The position numbers and the translations under genes are program-made. 64,000 nt of DNA from positions 10,055,646 to 10,119,645 of the forward strand of contig VZDJ01000090.1 of the NCBI GenBank assembly GCA_008694505.1, given 5' to 3'. Position 1 is the first letter of the stretch; the number at the start of each line of letters is the position of its first letter. Source of the DNA: Cyanoderma ruficeps. Its lineage: Eukaryota > Chordata > Aves > Passeriformes > Timaliidae. Shown here piece by piece: positions 1-12,340 of this stretch. Below the pieces are notes generated by a model, which saw only the letters and a program-made list of their open reading frames with translations, did no database searches and was not told the origin of the DNA.

Positions 1-3000
1 CATGTGTTATTGTAACCTTTTTCATCAGCTGTCTTTGGCATAGTCTTTGAGCCATAGGGACATTTTACAGTGACCTAAGTAATTGAAAATTATTTACATT
101 TTACTCTTTATTAATCCAAAAAGGAAGCTTTACACAGAAGTAAAAGTGCCCCATTGGCTAAATTCTGTTCCTTTGGAAGGCAATAGGAGCTGTACTTCTG
201 CTCTCAGCAGGACCAGGGAGAAAATATCTCACAGTGAGTTTTTTTAGATATGTAGGTAGATGCTGTGCTTTGGCAGATTGCTAAAGCCAACCTTCACGAT
301 TTATCCAAGGCAATTTTATTCATGGGATTTAAGCTTCAAGCTGCAAAAGATACAGAACATGAATCTGAAAATCCCTATCTGCATTGTTTGATGCCTAGAT
401 GCCTTTGAAAACACATTCTCATAAGGAGAAGTGGAAAAAATCCTGACCACAAGCAGAACAATGCTCTGTTTTGATATGACCTACACAACCTTTTAAATGT
501 AACAGTGTCATGATGGTATATTTGAATGTTTCCACATTTTTTTGTGTTAGGATTGAGGCACAAACACCTTAAATTCAGGTTCTTAAATAGTTCCAGGAAT
601 CTACTTTTTTAGGATTTAAGAAACTTCTGGTTTTGGTAAACAAAGAATTGTAAATTCCTGCATTTAACAGTATCTTTTTTTTCTGGAGTAAATATTGTCA
701 AGCTAAAGTCTGTGTAGTTATTTGAGGGTTAGAGATGCCAGATTTGGAAGAAAGGGGGCAATACTTATTGGGCAGGGAGCTTTTTATACAGCTAACAGCT
801 GTCTGAACCACTGGGACACTGATAATGTTCCAGGTGATCTCTGCTGGGATGGATTATTGAGCATCACGTAGCTAAAGTGACTGGATGCTCATCACAAATG
901 TAATTTGCCTCACAGCTATTGCCACGTTGCATGGGGTAGTGGAGTAGAGAGCATTACGCTTGTCTCTAATTCACTGAGAGTCACAATAGATAAATTGGAG
1001 GTCAAAAAGGCCTTTTGGGAGAGCTCTTGCTGAAAAGGGTTATATAAATGTAAAGTAGTATTATTATTATTTATGAGCAGTTTGAGTCAAATGTCATGTT
1101 GGATGCATTTCATCAATCTGAGATTAGACTTGGGCCTGTAGCTCAGCAACAGCTTGGTGATACAAACAGATAAGGGGATGTTTTACCAGGCTAAACAGAA
1201 TCTCAAATAAAATAGCGAGTATTTCTCTACAACAGCCCTCCCGTTTAGTGATATTTCTGAAGCCTGGCATTTGGAACAGCAGATGGGATGGCACATAGCT
1301 TTTCCACCAGGGCAAGAAATGACATGCAGTCTCCAACCCATTGCAGAAGTGTTTAATTTAGATCCCATTAAGATTTTTGCTGCACAATAGAACTGTGGAA
1401 ATAGGTATCAATATTTTATTAAATGCATGGATTACAGCTGTATAGAAATGTTAAGGACACTGACAAACCCATTGCCAACACGTGTAGCATATTCTGTCCT
1501 TTCAAAAACCTTTATTATGCAGTGAGCTTTTCTCTCCCAGGAAAAGGGAAGAGTCCACTCATCCCCACCTTCTTCTCTCTGTTCACTGTGTGTGAGTGTA
1601 AATATCCTAGGGGGGAAAAAAAAAAGCAAATTAAGCTTTCTGCCTCTGAGACTGGGGAGACATACTTCTAGCCCACAGATAGATAGACAGATAGATAGAT
1701 ATGTAAATATACTTTATTTCTGAAGTAAAATCTATTACCATTCCCCTTTTGTATTTTCTCTCCACTGGCTTTAATTAAGTTTATTCCAAAAAGCTTGTGA
1801 GGTAACCTTGTTACATGAAAGAGAAAGATTACACACTATGGGGTGATTCCTGCTAGCTTGACCATCATTTATAAAGCCAGGTTTTAATATCCTTTAAGCT
1901 TTTCTGTTTGCAGACTCATTTTATTTAAACTGCATTTATATAAACTGCTCACCAGATTAGAAAAGCAGCACTATAGCCTTAATTTCAGTGTCACTTTCCA
2001 GCTGTTTTGGTCAGGCTTCATGCCTGGATTTAATGTATTTGTGCACTAAAATGAAAATACATCTCAATGATAAATCCTCTCCAAAGCAGAGTGAAATAGC
2101 AGTAAATAACATCTGTTGAAACCAAATGAAAGTAAAAACCGAAAGCCCAAAGGAAGACCAGATACAGTACAGAGCTTGAAAGCAAACCAAATGTGAAGCT
2201 CAGGCTTAAAAAGAGTGATTAAAAACCTTAAAATTATCCTTAGATGGGGAATGGGGAATTTGACCTACCACTTGTGCAGGTTTGTCAGGTCCACATGTAG
2301 AGGGGATCACTTATTAAAGGATGATTGTTGCATAGTTGGGACTGGTCCAGGACTCCTTAAATTCATCTCAAGGATATGTAAGTTCATTACAGATATTCAT
2401 AACCGTCCCTGATTATCCCAGAAATAAATTCATGCAATGATATGTTCTTGAAATTGAATCAATGGGAAGAGCAAACAGATCTCCTTTTCAGCCAGCTCTT
2501 CAAAGAACAAATCCGGGTATCCCAGCTGTTCCATTCCTGTTGTATTTACAGGCCCAGAGTTAAGCACCTAAATATCTGCTCTCTCTCATATTTATTTATT
2601 TCACTTAGTTTCCCAAAGGCTCTGATACCCTTCTCCCCAAGATTAAAGACAAACAAGGTCTGAAATCAGCTGTAAAATCAGATGTAAATCTTTTTATGCA
2701 GCTAGCCATTGTCATCTATATTTGAAAAATCTTGAGTTAGTTAACTATTTTACAGACACGAGTTCTGTACAGGCTTGGATCCATGTTCTTCACTTAACAC
2801 TTCCATTTTTCACAGATAAATGCCAGACACTGCAGCTGTGGCAGTCCCACAGTGCTCAGTGGACTGTAGTGTATTTGCAATGGAAAAAAATATGACAGGG
2901 AAGGACTTGGCCCTCCTGAGACACACTTTGATTTTTCTCTTATACAGCAGTGTAGATGAGAGGTAGAGGAATGCAATAACTTCCTTAAGTATCCACTTAC

Positions 3001-3867
3001 ATTTGAATAGAATTTTACTCTGGCTTTACCTTCAAATTATGAATATATGATTTATCACATTTTACCCAGGCAAATGAAAGAGACTCTTAAAGCCTGAGTT
3101 TTCCTAAGGTACCACCACGGACATCTAGTATTACTTCCACATTTAAAGTAGCATAAAAGTCACTTTCTTCAGGTTTACAGGACTATTTGAGTTTACAGGT
3201 ATATTCCATAATTCTTGTTTCATTGTGATTTATATGAAGAGGTAAAAGGACATGGCATTTTCAGAGTAGGTTTGGGTGGAGAGATGCTATGGTATGTTCC
3301 ATGGGGTTGCATTAATTTGCATTATGTGTTTTGCCAGGGCAAACTTAAATCTAATGTAGTTTGTGGATGGGCAAACAGTGACAAGTAATAACTAAGCCAG
3401 ACAGCTCAGAAAAAGAATGTGTGCTTTAACACAGTTTTGGGAAATTACAGAAATGCGAAGCAATTTATGCTACTTAAATTCTGGAGAATACCCCAGCATC
3501 AAAAGAAAAAGCTTCCTTCAAGAAAATAAGACTTAATCCATAACTATGGTAGTATATGGTGAGTTTGAACATGTTGCAGAAATGTAGTGAACAGTAGTTT
3601 TAATTAAACCATGGGAAATCATATTCTCTAAAATAAGAAATTTTCTGTGGAGTTTTGTTGTTTGATTTTTTATTAACCTTTTTAATGTTTAATAAATAAA
3701 ATTGCTTGTTCCTTGTTTACACAGTAATAGGTGGGAGGGAAGGAAAAAAAGAATCAAAAATGCCTGCTAAATCCCAATTTAGTCCATGGAAAAAACCCTC
3801 AATTGGTTTTTACTTTATAATTTCAAGTGTTTTGTTTCAGCAGTTCTACAAGTTGCAAGGAAAGTAA
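1..3867. other. Non-coding AT-rich sequence
   Basis: No gene is supported here. Open frames do not exceed about 80 codons, are stop-limited on both strands and show no recognisable domain or splice-bounded coding pattern. Apart from a short GATA tetranucleotide tract I see no recognisable mobile element. The sequence looks like ordinary intergenic or intronic vertebrate DNA. Confidence 0.75.
1678..1701 (+). repeat. (GATA)6 microsatellite, one GACA unit
   Basis: Six tetranucleotide units are seen, the third being GACA instead of GATA. It is a short simple repeat in otherwise unique sequence. Confidence 0.9.
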
Positions 3868-3932
3868 TTTCAACCACACCCCCAGGAGACTATTCCACAG
3901 TCTAACAAACCTCATTCTAGGATGCTGAGATT
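3868..3932 (-). mobile_element. Ancient CR1-like LINE fragment
   Basis: The + strand reads as the complement of the conserved segment near the CR1 3' end: a 'cccaggagactattccacag' motif followed by 'tctaacaaacctcattctaggatgctgag'-like sequence in the usual order. Only about 65 bases are recognisable and both sides are diverged, so this is an old, truncated copy. It could instead be a related L2/L3-clade LINE. Confidence 0.45.
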
Positions 3933-6900
3933 TTTTTTTTCACAATTGTATTTTAATTGATCTTTTAGAATAGCAGGTACTATCTCAACTAAACTGAAAA
4001 GAATTGCAGAAGTTGCTAAGCAAAAGCCTGCTCAAGAAACAAAGCAAGTCCTTGACTGGAGATGTGTCATACAGACCATAGAGTATGCAGTGGAGAGTCA
4101 GGAGGAAAGTAATAATCCCTTCATAAATATCATTCCTAGGGAGGAAAAAAAAAAAACATAAGAGGAATTTGGTGTTATTTCCTTTGATATGCTGTTTCTG
4201 GTTTCCCTGCAGTCTGCAGAAGACTTGTGTGACTCCCACTGGCACAGGAAAGGTATTTGTGGCAAATGCCTGCAGCCCTCCCGTGCTTGTTCTGGGAGCT
4301 TTGAGGTGCAGCCAGCACAGCAAGCTTGCAGCTTGCCCTGACACTGGAGGGACTGAACCAGCACAGAGCCCAACAGACAGAAATGTTTGTGGCTCATATG
4401 TCAAACCCCTTCAAAATGAGTGTGATTGATCTGGGATTAATTCTTCTCTATCTCTTGCTTTGCTTTCTCCCCAAAGAACAATTCACATATGAACCACATA
4501 AAGGTGACAAACTACTGGTTTTGGGTGCAGTCACTGCTGGAGAGAAAATGGTAAAATGAAGTGCAGAGTTAACAGGAAAAAAAATTCTTCTGAGATCAGT
4601 AATTCTTCTTTTTTAATAGTCTGTCAGCCCAAACGAGTATAGGCATCACAAGCAAAGGGCTTTTTAAAGGGATTATAAAATTGTTACACCACAAAGAAAT
4701 TACTCAAATACATAATTTCAGCCCTCACTCACAGAAACCATAGAAGATTTCCAAAGCCTCAGGACAAAAACAACCCTCCAAATCCCAAAAGCTATGAAAA
4801 TGCCTGTATGCCAGTGGTGAAAACTATTTCTGGATGACCAAGGACAGAAATTAATTTTCCAAGGGCTAAACAGATAGAGCAGCTGAATAATACTAAAAGT
4901 GAATTCCCATTAATATTCATGGATGATATAAGTTAACTTATAGGAGTCTCGTTTTATACTTTTGCTGAGGAAACTTAGTAATGAACCTTGCATTTCTGAA
5001 GTTTTGTCTGCTTAGAATTGCAAGACAAGGAAAGCAGCAATTAAAATTACATTGTTGATACCACTTTCTGTTCAACAGCAGGTAGAAGACAAATCTAAAG
5101 GCTGTCAGTCTTCCAAACTTCTCTAAATGCATTGAATAATAATGACATTATACAATGGTTTAGAATGGTATATATTCTACAATGGCATATACCATTATAC
5201 AATGGTACATATTCTACAATGTAGAATATAAATGGTATTACATAATCCCCTGGAATCTTTTGCTTCCGGTGCAGTCCTGACTGAGCGTTTCTGTAATCTG
5301 AATGATGAATCTGAAGACTGATCAAATCAAACTGGGGATCAGAAAGTAGAAGTCCAGAAAAATACAGATTCTAAGCAGCACCCTCCCATGCATTTAACTT
5401 GACCTGGTTTTAACTGAAAGTGTAAAATATTTTTCATGCCTTTTCTTTAAAGAAAATATTTCTGTTGTGACTGCAGCCTTTTGGAGTCTGACAGGTTCCA
5501 TCTGCAGGTCTCATATCTTGCTGTGGCAGGAAAGGCAGCTCTGATTTCCCCTGCCCTACTCTGCCCCTTGCTTCACCTTGCACAGTGCATGTGTTCATGC
5601 CTTGCACAGGGCCAGGCAGAAACTTGAATGCGTAATGGACAGAGAAGAGGGAGCAAGTATAAACAGAGATCTTAAAGGAATCTTTGCATACTAACCTTAG
5701 GGTGGATCCTAGGGATTGTACAATCATGGACACAAATCAATGTATTGCACATTTCTTACTGGAAGAAATTGATCTTCATGTGTTTGAGTGCTCTGATGTG
5801 CCTGTGGGTTGAAGGGAAAACCTGGGAGGTGACCAGCTGCCAGTGGAGTCCGTGCTCCTTCCCATCTAACTTCTGTCTCTCTGACAAGGAGAACATATCA
5901 GACCTGAGTGACATATGATGCATTTGTAAGGTGCAGGTGTCCATCTGTATTCATCTGACTTCCTCGTAACCCCTGGAGAGGGTTACACGCAGATATAGAG
6001 CCATATTTGTCTCTCTCACTGAAGAGACATAGAACACAATCTTGTATGCTGCTCCCTGGTCCTTCAGAGATTTAAGCAGGAGATACCTTCTCAGCAGCAA
6101 CTCATCCATACTGGTCCATAAGCTGCCAAGGTTGTTGAAACTCCCAGTGGGGAGATATCATGGTTATCAGGGCTCTAAAAGGCCTGGAAATGATGCAGAA
6201 GCTGGCTCTCTTCTCAGCTTCTGACAAAGCCAGTGGCACAGCACAACTTCTTATATTATGGGAGAGATGGGAGGCATCTTTCCAGCTGTGTAATGGAGCA
6301 TGATGAAGGGATCTTGAGCTCAGCCTGAGCAAGCTGGTATCTGTATGAGGACTGAAGCAGGGTAGAGATTGCTGGCTGGATGTAGGAGCATCACAGCTGG
6401 GTTAGCATGGCAATGTGCCAAGATTAGCCCAACTCTTCAACAGAGCTTGCTGTATTTTCCAGTTTCAAGAGGCAATTTTCATAGTATGAATTTTGGGACA
6501 GCTTGCCTTATCCTCTGGACTCATTAGAAACTCTCCTTGATCAATGACCAGAGGACAATATGCTTTTATTTATTCTAAAATTCATTAAATGGTTCTATTT
6601 GTACATTCTGTCAGCTAGCCAGGAAAGTCTATATAGGGAATGTTTCAGGAATCCTAAACTCTACATGTAACATGAACTGGCTCTATGTATAATTGTTCTG
6701 CCTATCAAGCATGAATAATTCTTTCTACATCCTGATCAAAGAAAGTAAATATAACTAACAGCTATCACACTTCCTGACAGTGATGCTGAGCACAATGTCT
6801 AACTGTCCTGACGTATTCTTTTAAATAAGTCCAGGCCTCTGGAATTTCTCACAGAAAGCTAACAATAAGCACTATAAAATAGCAGTCCCTCCACTAAAAT

Positions 6901-8349
6901 AATAAAAAAAAAGTTTTGCATTTCTGATATATAGTATCCAAACATGGTTAATTTTTTCAATTATTTTTTTATTGAAATCTCCGTGAATTGCTTTACTGAC
7001 ATCTTCAAAGCAGGAAGCCATCAAGTTCTACTGGCTTCAGTTCCCATTGACAAGTAAGGTGTGAAGATGGCTATAACAGCTAAAGAAGAAAGATAAGGAA
7101 CAGGGAACCTCCTTTTTGCACATTTTAGATACTTCTCACTTGGGCCAGAGGAGAGATTGGTATTTTAGTGATTTGTATTTATAGCATATGTCTGCATTAC
7201 GGAAATAAACATTTGTGCGTTTTAAACACCAGTTTGTACTGATTCTTTTTCCACAAAATCCACAATCCAATCTTTTTTTTTCCTGATTTTCCCAGGAATT
7301 CTCTAATTCCTTGCCTTGACAACTGAAGGATTTTAAAACTCCTATTCTGATTTTATCTTACTGAAAAAATTAGTTTGTTGGAGGAAAAAAATAGAGAGAG
7401 AGAAAGAATCACAAGATAAAAACAAGAATTACAAAGAAAAGCAGTCTCGGTAAAAAGTAACATAGGGTGGGTTGGGAAATGTGTAACTGCTTCATGGATT
7501 GTTGATCTTATTGCAGAACCACTTTTTCTATACCACAGCTTTAAAAGCCATCTGCCTTGCCAGGGTCTCATCAAGGATTAATTGTTAAATTATGAAGAAA
7601 ATCTTCCTTAAACCACATGTAGCACAAGTTAAAGGGTTCCAGAGCCCCAAGTTTCCCTGTTTTCAGCAGAAGGTGGCTGCCAAACAATTCATTCATCTTT
7701 CCCCTCTGTCATCCTATCACACTTCCAGTACCTTTTCTGATTGCCTTCTCCAATGCTTGCATTTTATAAATATCTTCTTTTTTTGTCTTCTCTGTGACTA
7801 CTTTGAAGAAATGCAAGACTTTTGAAATGGATGTGTTCATTTTATTTCAACATAGCATCCTTCTTAACCTCCTGTCCTTATCTACTGATTAGTGCTGTAG
7901 GGAACGATTAAACACTTGCAGCAGTCTGCCTCTGAGCTGGATGCACTTCAGGACTGAGAGAAGTTGCACTGTAATATCTCTCTGGAAGTGAAAGTCTCTG
8001 GGTAAAGAGAAAAAAAAAATAAAAGGAAGGTATTGAGGTACAGCATCCCTTCATGCCGCTTCTTTTGCCATGTGAGAGGATGTGGTTTTGAACAATGGGA
8101 TACACACAGGAGAGAAAGGGAACAAGAAGAGGTGGATCTGATATTTACCCATAACTCCAAATAATATTATTTGATAATCATAATAAGAAATCATTGGGAG
8201 TACTTATAGGGATAACCCTTTAATATAAGAACTGATACAAACAACAGAGGAAAGAATAAGAGAAGAAAAAGAGACAGAAACACATAGAGTGCTGTTTGTT
8301 TTCCTAATTGCATTTATCTATTATTAGAAGAACCAGTGTAACACCACAG
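3933..8349. other. Non-coding sequence with a GC-richer patch
   Basis: No gene is supported. Bases 4,180-4,400 are locally GC-richer and open in several frames on both strands, which is expected from composition and is not coding evidence. The only structured element is the palindromic repeat cluster at about 5.15-5.24 kb. Confidence 0.7.
5140..5240. repeat. Imperfect 37-bp tandem repeat with palindromic core
   Basis: A unit beginning 'aatggta' recurs at 5,164 and 5,201, a period of 37 bp. The second copy runs into a near-perfect palindrome at 5,209-5,229, with 10-base arms (atattctaca / tgtagaatat) around a single central base. A 'tacaatgg' motif recurs several times across the cluster. It looks like a small slipped or hairpin-mediated expansion. 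Confidence 0.75.
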
Positions 8350-8920
8350 GAGATGTCCCACTCAGCCAGACCTATGGTCCATCCACCCCCAGACTCTACC
8401 TTCAGCAGTGGCAACACAGTGATAATTTTGGGGAAGGTCAGAAGAATGGGGACTCCGGGCAGTCAGTCCCTGGCCTTGCTATTACTCCAGCCTTCAGGAC
8501 TGTTCTGTGTGTTAGAGGGTGCATCCGTGCCTAGGTCCTTTTATCCATCTGTTTCTGGATCTCTGGTCTATTGTTTGTCTAAGCCTTCTCTGAACCTGCT
8601 CCCTCAGGTTTGACAGCAAGCATTCCCTCCCTCATAAGGTAGTATTTTCACCTGTTTTAAGCCAATCTCTGTATTGCCTGAATATTCCCTATTCCTAGTA
8701 TTGCAAGATCCACCACCTGAATTATTTAATCAGTTTTAATCATATTCCCCCTGTTGTCATTTTTTATTTTTAGTTCAGATTGAAGAGTTTCTGTCTTTTC
8801 AGTCATCCCTTGTAAAGCAGATTGTCTGACTCTTCCACTGTTCCAGTAGCCTGTCTTTGTACCTGAAAGAACATACTATCATCCAGAATCTAAAATATTT
8901 TGTAGTTTACCTTGGTTTTT
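8350..8920 (-). mobile_element. Ancient CR1 LINE, amniote-type, 3' portion
   Basis: Read on the + strand, this follows the order of the complement of an old amniote CR1 3' region, of the kind abundant in turtles. It begins with 'gacctatggtccatccacc', then an 'agtggcaa' segment. After a poorly conserved middle come 'atcatattccccctgttgtc', a 'cttttcagtcatccc' block and 'ccagtagcctgtctttgtacc'. Each block is diverged but they are in order. A 101-codon + strand frame crosses the element and is a by-product of it. The 5' limit is uncertain and decayed sequence may continue to about 9.05 kb. Confidence 0.55.
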
Positions 8921-11900
8921 TGATCAAGCAAAGGAATATATTCAAACTTTGGATGTCTCTTCAGATATTTTTCTGACACATTATTGGACTACTCTTTTGC
9001 TGAATCTTGATTCTATTTGAAAGCTAAAGACAAAATATTGGGTATCATCATGTGTTTTCCAAGTGTGTTTTCTAGTCCTAAACCATTGAACAGCACCTGA
9101 AAAAAGTAGTTCACATATACTAGAAACATGTGTCTACTTATTATTATTTTACAAATGTCACTAAAACTTTGTGATCTGTGTTATCTATACTTCTCTTATA
9201 CATCAAAACTTTTAAGAATTTTCATGCCTACAGATGCAAATGGTAACTCTTTTTCTACTCATTCTTATCACTTATAGATAAGGTCCTGAATACATTTGAC
9301 TTGCCTGCCATGACTAATATACCTTAAAAGTAGGGCCTGAGAGCTGACTTAAAGGCAATTTCTTCAACGTTCTCTCTGACTTTTTTGAGTATGCCTGTAT
9401 CCACTGTTTGGTATTTTTCTGCTCCTTCCCATTGCCATTATTCTTTTTCTGCATTAGCAGTTTCAGAAGCCAGCATGGATATAGACTCTTCCACCCACCC
9501 TATTTACAATTCCCATACATCTTTGTATACTTCCTTCCTGTGCAGATGGGGATATACTGACCTGTAAGTCATGGGGATCTATCTGCATTCTTTCTTCAAT
9601 CACTTAGAGGAAAAGTGGGTTATTTCTTCACATTTGTATTTCTACACAGAGACTTTTAAACTGCACATCCGGTTTTGCCATCTCTCTGTGTTTGTCTGTT
9701 GTTTGTTCCAGACTCAAAAATATAATCTGTATTAACTCTAGCATCTTCTTTGCCATCAAAAATTTATTCTCTCATGTTTTGAAATATTTCAGGCACAAGG
9801 TGTGAATCAAAATGTATTTAGGTGTCTTAGTGATGGCTGCTCAAAGTCCACAGACATCAATTATTTTTTTATGGAAAAATAACCTGCTATTTCCCCTCTG
9901 CAGAGTGTAATGTGTCCAGAAAGGGCTCCCTTTCAACCATCCAGTTTCATTACTTAGGCCTTGAGCAGTCCCTGTGCTGTGTGTCTGTAACACCTCTGTG
10001 AGTCTTGGTGTGACAGAGACAATATTTTTAAAGTGTTTTTCAGGAGAACCCTTCCGTGCCCCCACAGCCTTTTTGCTGGCAGAAACCTTCTGCAACATAG
10101 TACAAGGATAAGAGAACAAAATACAGACTCATTAAAATTCCTTGTGTATAATCCAGCCTGTCTGATGTAGTGTGACATACTGACCCACATAAGAGCAGAC
10201 AATCTACCTCCTCCCTGGAAGTGCCTGGACATGGAGACGGGTATTTAGCAGGGCTGAGGTTAGAAAAAAAAAAAAAAAGAAAATAAAAATCCTGCGTAAA
10301 ATGTAAAAAGCTTCCAGCTCTTTCCCTTTTCCAAACATTCCTCGGGCAAAATTAATACTTTGGGGTTTTTCTCTTTTGGTAATTCTCTACCTGGCTGCTT
10401 TGTGTCCCATAAACCTGGTCCCCGGCTGCTTTTATAGAGGCACTCAGAAAAATGTGGCCATTCTTGGTGTTGTAGATAATTGTTGAGCATTTGCTCCCTT
10501 GCAGAGATAGTGTTATCAGCACAGGTAGTATTCTCAGGTATTCTTACAGCCTTTGGAAACTAGTTTTACTATAATCTGTAGGCAATTTTCCCTCCAATGC
10601 CGTGGGCATGTGCTGCTCCTTTTGTGGCTGTTTACCAATTCTCTAACAGATTAATAGGAGAATAGTTCACTCGGTGACAATCTGAAACTTTAAAACACCC
10701 TCAAATGCCTCATTATGGACCAAATAGAATAGTTTGTTGTCTGTGAATGATTAGTCCCTCTCATATCTTCCTTGCTCTATTGCCTTCAAAACGCTTATCT
10801 CAGGGTGCATTTATTTGCTTGCGCTGGCCTGTTTATAGCTACTGTATCCCTTCGGTGGGAGCTTACTGTATTTTCCTCATTTGCAGTAATCAGTGAATTT
10901 CCATGATCTATAATCATAATAAGTCAGTTGAGGAATGTTCTTCAGGAAACTAATTTCAGTCTCTAGGGCTGGAGTGTCATCTCCACTTCCGTCATGTTAT
11001 GTAAGACGAAGCAAAAGAAATCACAGTGCTGGACAAAGAAGTGTTTGAAAGAGCAGGGCTAAAGGGAGAAGGATTTTTTGCATCACTTTTGTGAAGAACA
11101 AAGTCTCTCAGCTGTACTGGAGTGCATCTTCATAATGGTTTACCTGTTTTTTTATTAAAAGGTGGAGGCATTGTTGTTCTCAGGTCTTTTCAGGCTCTCT
11201 AGGTTGCCATAAGCAGCTTTAGGACCAGCACAGCTCACCTGAGTAACTTGAGTGCATTGCACAAGATGTCCACTGCAGTGCTTCCCCAACAGTCAAAGAA
11301 GCAAGGGCCAGGAGAAGGTGAGGTGGGGATGGGTAACAGCAGAGGTGCAGCTAGGAGTTCACACTCCTTCAGATCCTTTACCAAGTCAGAGGACTTTGCA
11401 TAGGACTGCCACCTGTAAAAGAACCATGGGGAGGGATTTCCTGATTAGTTTTTGGGTTTGGGTTGGGTTTTTCCCCCCTTGGACACAAGGTGTAAAGAGA
11501 AAATTTAAAGTCTTTCCACAGTGGGGAAGAAGGCTCTGACTAGATGAAACCCAACAGAAGCAAAGGATGGGAAGTACCTGCAATGACAACTGTGCTTAAT
11601 TTTGGCCAGGGCACCGATAAATCATTTTCACTCAAGAAGCTTTGAGGTGCTTTCTGGCAATAAGACAGACATTGGTACTATTCTTGGTGCCCCTCCTCCA
11701 GTATCAAGAACTGGTCTCTGGCACTGCAGGCTTGTTTCTGAAGGAAAAGCATAAGTGCTACCTCTAACCCTGAGGCAGTTTTCCAGCAGTTTTCAGTTCA
11801 ACTATTGATCAATTCTGGTCCTATAACTGAGCATACCCTTAGGTAGCATGGATATATATATTTTAGCTATTACTGAAGGAAGTAGGAAGAGAATAGATCA

Positions 11901-12058
11901 AGTCAGCCAATTTTTTACTGATCTCCTAAGTAATCCTTAGTTAAGTACAACAGAATGTGGCAGAAAAATGTGTCTATGTACAGATAAAAGAGAATCGTAA
12001 ATTTAAAATATTTCTGCAGCATATGATTTTTTTTATATTAACAAGTGTGACACAAATT
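8921..12058. other. Non-coding sequence
   Basis: No gene is supported. It holds a 15-base A run at about 10,264-10,278 and a low-repeat block at 10,690-10,930 that I flag as a candidate conserved non-coding element. Open frames reach only about 95 codons and have no recognisable content. Confidence 0.7.
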
Positions 12059-12340
12059 TAGAATCATGGAAAATTTTTGACTCTTAAAGACCTCTGGATG
12101 TCATTTAGCTCAGCCTCCAACTCAAACTGGGCTCAGCTAGAGCAGGAATTTTATTCAATAGCTTGACCAATTGAGTTTTGAATATCTCTGAATTTCGAGT
12201 TTTCCAAACTTCTCTAGGTCCTGGTGTTTGAACTCCCTTGTGGCAAAAAACTAGAGCTTCACGTGTCCCAACATGTTTTTTTCCCTACATGCCTGCAATA
12301 AAAGCCTGGCTCCATTTTCTATACACTCTCCTGTTAAGCA
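12059..12340 (-). mobile_element. CR1 LINE 3' fragment
   Basis: The + strand begins with 'agaatcatgg', the complement of the CR1 terminal motif. Landmarks then follow in the usual order: 'tcatttagctcagcctccaa', 'gctcagctagagcagg', 'ttgagttttgaatatctctg', and a late 'agcctggctccattttct' segment. The element is therefore on the - strand with its 3' end at the low coordinate. It is diverged with small gaps, which suggests an older CR1 subfamily. No coding potential remains. Confidence 0.8.

Noticed and set aside
11450..11480. Telomere-like gggtttgggttgggttt
   Set aside because: It is not the TTAGGG unit and has only three units. A short G/T-rich run explains it.
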